A stretch of DNA of 10,390 nt from CAZJNX01 sp964547415 (GTDB lineage: Bacteria > Pseudomonadota > Alphaproteobacteria > Rhizobiales > Amorphaceae), in the NCBI GenBank assembly GCA_964547415.1, contig CAZJNX010000174.1, forward strand, positions 1-10,390. Direction: 5' to 3'. Below the pieces are notes generated by a model. The model saw only the letters and a program-made list of their open reading frames with translations. It had not been told where the DNA came from and ran no database searches. The translations under genes were made by a program, and so were the position numbers. Shown here one piece after another: positions 6,004 to 10,390 of this stretch; position 1 is the stretch's first letter, and the number at the start of each line of letters is the position of its first letter.

Positions 6004-6696
6004 TCACTCCGGCAGCCAGCAGCCGCGGTAAACGGTGAGCCGCCCCGACCCGTCCACGAAGGCGAGGAGGCCTTCCCCCTCGGCCACGTAGACGCGGGTG
6101 TCGAGGGCGCCCCCGTCCGCGCAGGTGCCCGTGAGGCGCAGCGCCCCGTCCGCCGCGCGCCGCGCCCCGGTCGCGGTACAGGTGCGCTCCCCGAAGGCGA
6201 GGCGGCCGCCCGAGACGGCGAGGGCTGCGTCCGCGTCCCGCGTGCACGAGCCGACGCGCACCCCGTGGACGTCGGCGGCAAGCCGCACCCAGCGCCCGTC
6301 GAGGGCCTCGGTGGCGGTCCGGACCTCGGCCGGGACGGCGGGCGCGTCGGCCGCGGGCGCGGGCACGGCCGCCTCGGTCCCCGGGCAGACGCCGGTGAGG
6401 CCCTCCACCGAGAGGCCGTCGGCGCACAGGATGCCACCCCACTGGAAGCCGCGCCGCCCGTCCACCTCCACGGCGAACCAGTCGAAGCCCTGGTAGCTGT
6501 CGCCGGTGTTGGAGAGGATCCGAAGCCGCGTCCCCGCGCGCAAGGCCCCGAGCCGCTCGCCCGAGACCGAAGGCGCGGCCCGCCAGTTGCCGCCGAGGCT
6601 CGCCCCGTCCCGCGGCAGCTCCTGCGCCGCTGCGGGCAGCGCCACGAGCGCGAGGAGGCCGGCAAGACCCCTGCCGATGGTCCGCGACCCTTTCAT
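6004..6696 (-). CDS. Exported protein with bacterial SH3 domain
   Basis: This 230-residue protein begins with a signal peptide: MKGSRTIGR, a hydrophobic core LAGLLALVAL, and a likely cleavage after PAAA at about residue 24. Residues 36-91 resemble a bacterial SH3 domain (NWRAAPS, GALRAGTRLRIL, WFAVEVDGRRGFQWGGILC). An Ala/Pro-rich linker (about 105-125) leads to a C-terminal domain I do not recognise. Six Cys (91, 104, 151, 163, 182, 226) in the mature part suggest disulfides in the periplasm. Bacterial SH3 domains often bind peptidoglycan or peptides, but no function can be assigned. The ATG overlaps the gor stop codon as ATGA, so translation is probably coupled to glutathione reductase. No upstream ribosome-binding site is obvious, which supports coupling. 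The cyclotransferase-like gene follows after 13 nt. Confidence 0.8.
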   Translation of the reverse strand: MKGSRTIGRGLAGLLALVALPAAAQELPRDGASLGGNWRAAPSVSGERLGALRAGTRLRILSNTGDSYQGFDWFAVEVDGRRGFQWGGILCADGLSVEGLTGVCPGTEAAVPAPAADAPAVPAEVRTATEALDGRWVRLAADVHGVRVGSCTRDADAALAVSGGRLAFGERTCTATGARRAADGALRLTGTCADGGALDTRVYVAEGEGLLAFVDGSGRLTVYRGCWLPE

Positions 6697-8078
6697 TCGG
6701 CGGCCGCGCGCACGTGCCGCTCGGGCGCCATGCGCATCGTCACGAGCTCCTCCGCCGCGGTCGGATGGACGGCGACGGTGCGGTCGAAGTCGGCCTTGGT
6801 GGCGCCCATCTTCACCGCGATGCCGAGGAGCTGGCTCATCTCCCCCGCCCCGTGGCCCATGACGTGGACGCCGAGCACCCTGTCCGTCTCCCCGTCCACC
6901 ACGAGCTTCATGAGCACCTTCTCGTCCCGCCCCGACAGGGTGGCGAGCATGGGCCGGAAGCGGGTGCGGTAGACGTCCACCACGCGGAAGGTCGCCCGCG
7001 CCTCCGCCTCGGTGAGGCCGACGGTGCCGAGCTCGGGCTGGGAGAAGACGGCGGTCGCGATGTCGGCGTGGTCCACCGACACGTCCTTGCCCCCGAACAC
7101 GGTGTCGGCGAAGGCGTGGCCCTCGCGGATCGCGACGGGGGTGAGGTTCACGCGGTTCGTCACGTCCCCGACGGCGTAGATGGAGGGGACCGAGCTGCGG
7201 GAGTGCCGGTCCACGATGACCGCGCCCACCGGGTCGAGCTCCACCCCGGCTTCGGCGAGGCCGAGCCCCGCCGTCGCCGGGCGGCGGCCGATGGCGAACA
7301 GGATCTCGTCGGCGGCGAGGGTGAGGCCCCCGCGGGTCTCGCCCACGAGACCGTCCTCGGTCCGCGCGATTCCGGTGAACACGTCGCCGAAGACGAAGCG
7401 GACGCCGCGCTTTTCCATCTCCTCGCGCAGGCCCGTGCGCAGGTCGTCGTCGAAGCCGCGCAGGATCTCCTCGCCGCGGTAGATGAGGGTGGTGTCGACG
7501 CCGAGGCCGTTGAAGATGCCGGCGAACTCCACCGCGATGTAGCCCCCGCCCGCGACGACCACCCGGTCCGGCCAGTGCTCGAGCCCGAACACCTCGTTGG
7601 AGGTGATGACGTGCTCGGCCCCCGGCAGGCGCGCGTCCACGTTGGGCGTGCCGCCCGTCGCGATCAGGATCCGCTCGGTGGAGAGCGTTCGCCCCGCGTT
7701 CTCGAGGCGCACGGCCTCGGGCCCCGCCACGGTGGCCCGGTCCATCAGGATCTCGACGCCACTCTTCTTCAGGTTGGCGACGTAGGCCTGGCTGAGGCGC
7801 TCGATCTCCCGCGCCTTCGCCTCCCGGAAGGACGGCCAGTCGAAGGCGGGGGAGCCGAGGTCGCGCCAGCCGAAGCCGGCCGCGTCCTCGAACGCCTCGG
7901 AGAACTGGGACGCGTACACCATCAGCTTCTTCGGCACGCAGCCGCGGATCACGCAGGTGCCGCCGACGCGGAACTCCTCCACGATGGCGACGCGCGCCCC
8001 GTGGGAGGCGGCGATGCGGGCGGCGCGCGTGCCGCCCGAGCCCGCGCCGATCACGATGAGGTCGTAGTCGAAGGCCAT
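6693..8078 (-). CDS. gor: Glutathione-disulfide reductase
   Basis: Glutathione reductase regenerates reduced glutathione from GSSG using NADPH in the cytoplasm. The 461-residue protein has the FAD-binding GAGSGG (11-16), the redox-active disulfide GGTCVIRGCVPKK (Cys42, Cys47), the NADPH-binding fold VAGGGYIAVEFAG (175-187) and Arg201 and Arg207 in IYRGEEILRG, which favour NADPH over NADH. The second FAD motif is YAVGDVTN (301-308), and the C-terminal catalytic pair is in VHPTAAEE (His438, Glu443). The CVIRGC variant is typical of plant, cyanobacterial and alphaproteobacterial glutathione reductases and separates it from dihydrolipoamide dehydrogenase. The start ATG is preceded by AAGGGGGAAAGG. 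The gene lies 52 nt after the DUF2059 gene and overlaps the next gene by the ATGA start-stop. All catalytic residues are present. Confidence 0.96.
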   Translation of the reverse strand: MAFDYDLIVIGAGSGGTRAARIAASHGARVAIVEEFRVGGTCVIRGCVPKKLMVYASQFSEAFEDAAGFGWRDLGSPAFDWPSFREAKAREIERLSQAYVANLKKSGVEILMDRATVAGPEAVRLENAGRTLSTERILIATGGTPNVDARLPGAEHVITSNEVFGLEHWPDRVVVAGGGYIAVEFAGIFNGLGVDTTLIYRGEEILRGFDDDLRTGLREEMEKRGVRFVFGDVFTGIARTEDGLVGETRGGLTLAADEILFAIGRRPATAGLGLAEAGVELDPVGAVIVDRHSRSSVPSIYAVGDVTNRVNLTPVAIREGHAFADTVFGGKDVSVDHADIATAVFSQPELGTVGLTEAEARATFRVVDVYRTRFRPMLATLSGRDEKVLMKLVVDGETDRVLGVHVMGHGAGEMSQLLGIAVKMGATKADFDRTVAVHPTAAEELVTMRMAPERHVRAAAE

Positions 8079-8130
8079 CCTTTCCCCCTTCCCGTTGCCG
8101 CGGCGCGCGGCGGCGCTGGCGGCCGACGGA

Positions 8131-8688
8131 TCAGAGCGGGTGGCCGCGGGCGCGCAGCTCCTCGCGCACCTCCGTCACCATCTCGGTGGCGAGGCGGTTG
8201 CCCCACTGCTGGGAGGCACCCACCGACAGGGCCGCGATGGTGGCGCTCGATTCGGCGAAGCGCTGCCCGACGGGCGAGGAGAAGAACTCGATCAGGACGT
8301 CGAGGTCCTCCTCGGTGAAGCGGCGCGCCCAGATCTTCTGCAGCGTCTCGTTCAACTCGCGCCGGGAGGCGGCCATCTCGAGGGCCTTCTCCGTCGTCAC
8401 CGCCTCGATCTCGCGGGTGAGGCCCGGGTGGTTGCGCACGAACAGGGCCGTCGTCTGCTCGGCCACGATCGACAGGATCTCGTCGAAGCCCTCCGCGGAG
8501 CGGGTGAGGTCGATGACGCGCTGGGCCTTGCGCAGATGCTCGGGCGAGAAGGTCTCCTCCTCCCCGCTCGAAGTGTCGGCGGCCTGCTGGGCCACCGCGC
8601 CCACCGGTCCCGCGACGGCGAGGAAACCGGCCGCGCATGCGACGAGGAGGGCTCCGCAAAGGCGGCTCAGGCGTTCAGGCAGTCGCAT
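8131..8688 (-). CDS. DUF2059-domain exported protein
   Basis: This 185-residue protein starts with a basic N-terminus, a hydrophobic stretch (CGALLVACAAGFLAVAG) and a probable signal-peptidase site after AVA at about residue 33, so it should be periplasmic. The mature part is predicted helical. Residues about 103-160 (RRFTEEDLDVLIEFFSSPVGQRFAES and following) match the DUF2059 pattern, in which a F-T-E-x-(D/E)-L segment precedes F-(Y/F)-S-S-P-x-G. The molecular function of this family is not known to me. I chose ATG 8688 because GGGGA lies six nt upstream; an in-frame ATG at 8694 has that same GGGGA directly against it. It is the first gene of the gor cluster, 52 nt ahead of gor, and from memory a DUF2059 gene commonly sits beside gor in Hyphomicrobiales. 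Confidence 0.85.
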   Translation of the reverse strand: MRLPERLSRLCGALLVACAAGFLAVAGPVGAVAQQAADTSSGEEETFSPEHLRKAQRVIDLTRSAEGFDEILSIVAEQTTALFVRNHPGLTREIEAVTTEKALEMAASRRELNETLQKIWARRFTEEDLDVLIEFFSSPVGQRFAESSATIAALSVGASQQWGNRLATEMVTEVREELRARGHPL

Positions 8689-8694
8689 CGTCAT

Positions 8695-8699
8695 TCCCC
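8695..8699 (-). promoter_or_regulatory. Ribosome-binding site deciding the DUF2059 start
   Basis: On the minus strand GGGGA (8699-8695) is followed by six bases (ATGACG) and ATG at 8688. The alternative ATG at 8694 directly abuts this sequence and would leave no spacer, so 8688 is preferred. The difference is two residues. Confidence 0.5.
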
Positions 8700-8760
8700 A
8701 TGTTCCGATGCCCGGTCGTCCGGGGTCGCGGGCGCGCCGCGGCCCGGCGACCGGTGCGCG

Positions 8761-8795
8761 GCCGCGCGTGCGGGGCTGCGGCCCCGGCGCGCGGC
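8761..8795. other. Strong GC hairpin in the gph/DUF2059 divergent region
   Basis: GCCGCGCG (8761-8768) is complementary to CGCGCGGC (8788-8795). Inside it CGGGGC (8771-8776) pairs with GCCCCG (8781-8786) around a TGCG loop, with a small 2x1 internal mismatch. That gives 14 G-C base pairs in 35 nt. It lies 73-107 nt upstream of the DUF2059 start codon and 170 nt upstream of gph. It could be a leader structure of the gor operon transcript, but high GC content makes such hairpins more likely by chance. No T tract follows on either strand, so it is not a standard terminator. Confidence 0.45.
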
Positions 8796-8832
8796 GCCCC
8801 ATCCAAGGCTCGTCCCCCCTCGCATGTCACAC

Positions 8833-8844
8833 GACGGCGCCGTC
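8833..8844. other. 12-nt perfect palindrome in intergenic region
   Basis: GACGGCGCCGTC is a perfect palindrome in the 276-nt gap between the divergent DUF2059 and gph genes. It might be an operator half-way between the two promoters. It has no match to a regulator site I know, and composition bias favours such sequences. The rest of this gap shows no convincing -10 or -35 element. Confidence 0.2.
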
Positions 8845-8964
8845 TTCAACGGCGGCGGCGCCTTCCGCCCCCGACGGATGGCCGCCGCCCGCCCCGCGCC
8901 GTCGACACGGCGGCCGATCCGGGCCATAGGGCCGCAGCGGAGCGGGCGCGGGGAGGGGCCACCG

Positions 8965-9654
8965 ATGCGCGATCTTTCGGGACACGTCATCCTGTTCGAC
9001 CTCGACGGGACGCTGGTGGACACGGCGCCCGACCTCGTCGGGACCGTGAACCACATCATCGCCCGGCGCGGCCACCCGCCGGTGCCGGAGGCGATCGTGC
9101 GCCCCCTCATCGGCTACGGGGCGAAGGCGATGCTGCGCGAGGCGCTCGCCCGGGCGGGCGATCCGGTGGAGGAGGAGGAGCTGTCGGCCCTCCACCGGGA
9201 CTATCTCGTCCACTACGAGGCGCGGATCGCCGAGGAAAGCCGGCCGTTCCCGGGCCTCCTTCCCGCCCTCGACCGGCTGGAGGCCGCCGGCGCCGCCTTC
9301 GCCGTGTGCACCAACAAGTCGAGCCGGCTCGCCGCCCTCCTCCTCGACGCCCTCGACCTTTCGCGGCGCTTCGCCGCCCTCGCCGGGGCGGACACGTTCG
9401 GCGTCGGCAAACCGGACCCGCGGATGGTGCGCGGCACCATGGCGGCGGCGGGCGCCGTCCCGGGCCGGACGATCTTCGTGGGCGACAGCCGGATCGACGT
9501 GGAGGCGGCGCGGGCGGCGGCGCTGCCGATCGTCGGCGTCACCTTCGGCTACACCGACGTCCCCATGGAGGACCTTGCCCCGGACGTCCTCCTCTCCCGG
9601 TATGACGGGCTCGTGGCGGCCGTGGAGCGGCTGGCGGGCGGCGGGCACGGGTAG
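8965..9654 (+). CDS. gph: Phosphoglycolate phosphatase (HAD superfamily)
   Basis: This 229-residue cytoplasmic HAD phosphatase probably hydrolyses 2-phosphoglycolate, made by Rubisco oxygenation or DNA end repair, to glycolate. Motif I is FDLDGTLVDT with Asp12 as nucleophile and Asp14 as acid/base, the phosphatase signature. Thr116 in VCTNKS is motif II, Lys149 in FGVGKPDPRM motif III, and Asp174 and Asp178 in FVGDSRIDVEAA hold Mg2+. An alpha-helical cap lies between motifs I and II (about residues 18-90). Length and motifs match Gph well, although related HAD phosphatases such as pyrophosphatase PpaX-like enzymes are hard to exclude by eye. The start ATG 8965 has GGGAGGGG at 8951-8958; the longer upstream open frame is not real. 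The gene is divergent from the gor operon and ends 4 nt from the convergent histidine kinase gene. Confidence 0.88.
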   Translation: MRDLSGHVILFDLDGTLVDTAPDLVGTVNHIIARRGHPPVPEAIVRPLIGYGAKAMLREALARAGDPVEEEELSALHRDYLVHYEARIAEESRPFPGLLPALDRLEAAGAAFAVCTNKSSRLAALLLDALDLSRRFAALAGADTFGVGKPDPRMVRGTMAAAGAVPGRTIFVGDSRIDVEAARAAALPIVGVTFGYTDVPMEDLAPDVLLSRYDGLVAAVERLAGGGHG

Positions 9655-9658
9655 CGGC

Positions 9659-10390
9659 TCACTCGGCGGCGACGCGGGCGGCCGCGCCGCGGGCGAGCGG
9701 CAGGGCGAGGCGGAAGACGGAGCCCTTCGGCCCGCTCGTCTCGAGGCCGAGCTCGCCGCCGAGGGCCACGGTGATCTGGCGGGAGATGGCAAGGCCGAGG
9801 CCGCTGCCCTGGAGCCCCGGCGCCCCGTCGGCCCGCGCTGGCTGGCGCCAGCCGCGGGAGAACTTCGTGAACAGGCGGTCCTTGACGTCCGGCGCGATCC
9901 CCGGCCCGTTGTCGACCACCCGCACCACCGCCGCGCCGTCCTCCACGGCGATCGCGACGGACACCCGCGGGTCCGCGGGGCCGGCGAACTTGATGGCGTT
10001 GGACAACAGGTTCACGAGGACCTGCTTCAGCCGGTCCGCGTCCGCTTCCACGAACACCGTCCCCGCCGGCTCCGCGAAGGACAGGGCGACGCCCGACCAC
10101 TCGGCGAGGCCCGACATCGCCTCCACCGCGTCCCGCACCCGCTCGGACAGGTCGAGCCGCTCCCGGGCGAGGGTGACCTGGCCGCTCTCCATGCGGGACA
10201 GGTCCAGGATCTCGTCGAGGAGGCGGGTCATGCGCTCGGACTCGGCGTGGATCACCTCGATGAAGCGGCGGGCACGGGCGGTCTCGAGGCTCCCCTCCTC
10301 CGCGAGGAGCTCGGAGAAGGAGCGGATCGCCGTCATGGGCGTCCTGAGCTCGTGGGAGACCTGGGACAGGAACTCGTCCTTCAGGCGGTC
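9659..10390 (-). CDS. Sensor histidine kinase, C-terminal catalytic part (5' end outside window)
   Basis: The frame is open to the right edge of the window, so the N-terminal sensor region is missing and the Met codon at 10336 is internal. The 243 visible residues begin with DRLKDEFLSQVSHELRTPMT, the HisKA H-box; its phospho-accepting His is encoded at 10352-10354. The ATP-binding domain follows, with N-box VNLLSNAIKF, G1-box VVDNGPGIAP, F-box LFTKFSRGW and G2-box GSGLGLAISRQI, ending in SGPKGSVFRLALPL. No receiver domain follows, so it is not a C-terminal hybrid kinase. The C-terminal tail is Ala/Arg-rich. The kinase passes phosphate to a response regulator that is not in this window, so its stimulus and partner cannot be inferred here. 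The stop is 4 nt from the convergent gph stop. All catalytic motifs look intact. Confidence 0.94.
   Translation of the reverse strand, partial: DRLKDEFLSQVSHELRTPMTAIRSFSELLAEEGSLETARARRFIEVIHAESERMTRLLDEILDLSRMESGQVTLARERLDLSERVRDAVEAMSGLAEWSGVALSFAEPAGTVFVEADADRLKQVLVNLLSNAIKFAGPADPRVSVAIAVEDGAAVVRVVDNGPGIAPDVKDRLFTKFSRGWRQPARADGAPGLQGSGLGLAISRQITVALGGELGLETSGPKGSVFRLALPLARGAAARVAAE

Noticed and set aside
5991..6665. N-terminal extension of the cyclotransferase-like protein (436-residue frame)
   Set aside because: The extension is the out-of-frame shadow of the SH3-domain gene. The GYGSL motif sits just after the ATG at 5990, as expected for the family.
6714..8318. 534-residue open frame on the plus strand
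   Set aside because: Antisense to gor, whose motifs are complete. The translated product is His/Glu/Gly/Val-rich with no domain.
8637..9605. 322-residue open frame on the plus strand
   Set aside because: Overlaps gph in another phase; Arg/Pro/Gly-rich composition with no motif.
1..10390. tRNA, rRNA, CRISPR array or insertion sequence
   Set aside because: I looked for cloverleaf-like segments, regularly spaced repeats, transposase motifs and long terminal inverted repeats, including at the R-M island edges, and saw none.

Overview
The window is very GC-rich chromosomal DNA, with G or C at most third codon positions. Proteins such as the class II DAHP synthase opening MAENWTPSSWR and a glutathione reductase with the CVIRGC active site point to an alphaproteobacterium, most likely Hyphomicrobiales (Rhizobiales). 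The family call is an inference from protein flavour, not a database match.

Layout, left to right. Positions 1-767 (+): the C-terminal half of IMP dehydrogenase (guaB), cut by the window edge. Positions 779-1513 (+): a HAD-superfamily 'haloacid dehalogenase type II' protein, 11 nt downstream of guaB. Positions about 1481-3010: an AT-richer island holding a two-gene Type II restriction-modification system on the minus strand, with a beta-class DNA methyltransferase (2224-2970) followed after 5 nt by a PD-(D/E)XK endonuclease (1529-2218). Positions 3029-4411 (-): class II DAHP synthase, the entry enzyme of the shikimate pathway. A 220-nt divergent intergenic region follows, with a perfect FNR/FixK-type box. 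Positions 4632-5351 (+): a VIT1/CCC1-family Fe/Mn transporter.

Positions 5355-8688 (-) look like a four-gene operon, transcribed as DUF2059 secreted protein, glutathione reductase (gor), SH3-domain secreted protein and gamma-glutamylcyclotransferase-like protein. The gor/SH3 junction is an ATGA start-stop overlap. Positions 8965-9654 (+): phosphoglycolate phosphatase (gph), divergent from the operon across a 276-nt gap with a strong hairpin. Positions 9659-10390 (-): the catalytic half of a sensor histidine kinase whose N-terminus lies beyond the window.

Most of the window is compact core metabolism: purine synthesis, aromatic amino acid synthesis, glutathione redox and 2-phosphoglycolate salvage. 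The accessory element is the R-M island. Its base composition differs sharply from both sides, it seems to have replaced the last codons of the dehalogenase-like gene, and an 8-nt direct repeat flanks it. No mobility gene, tRNA, rRNA or CRISPR array is visible. I found no clearly unprecedented system. The best leads are the R-M island and its boundaries, the oxygen-responsive-looking site upstream of the metal transporter, and the glutathione operon that encodes an uncharacterised exported SH3 protein.
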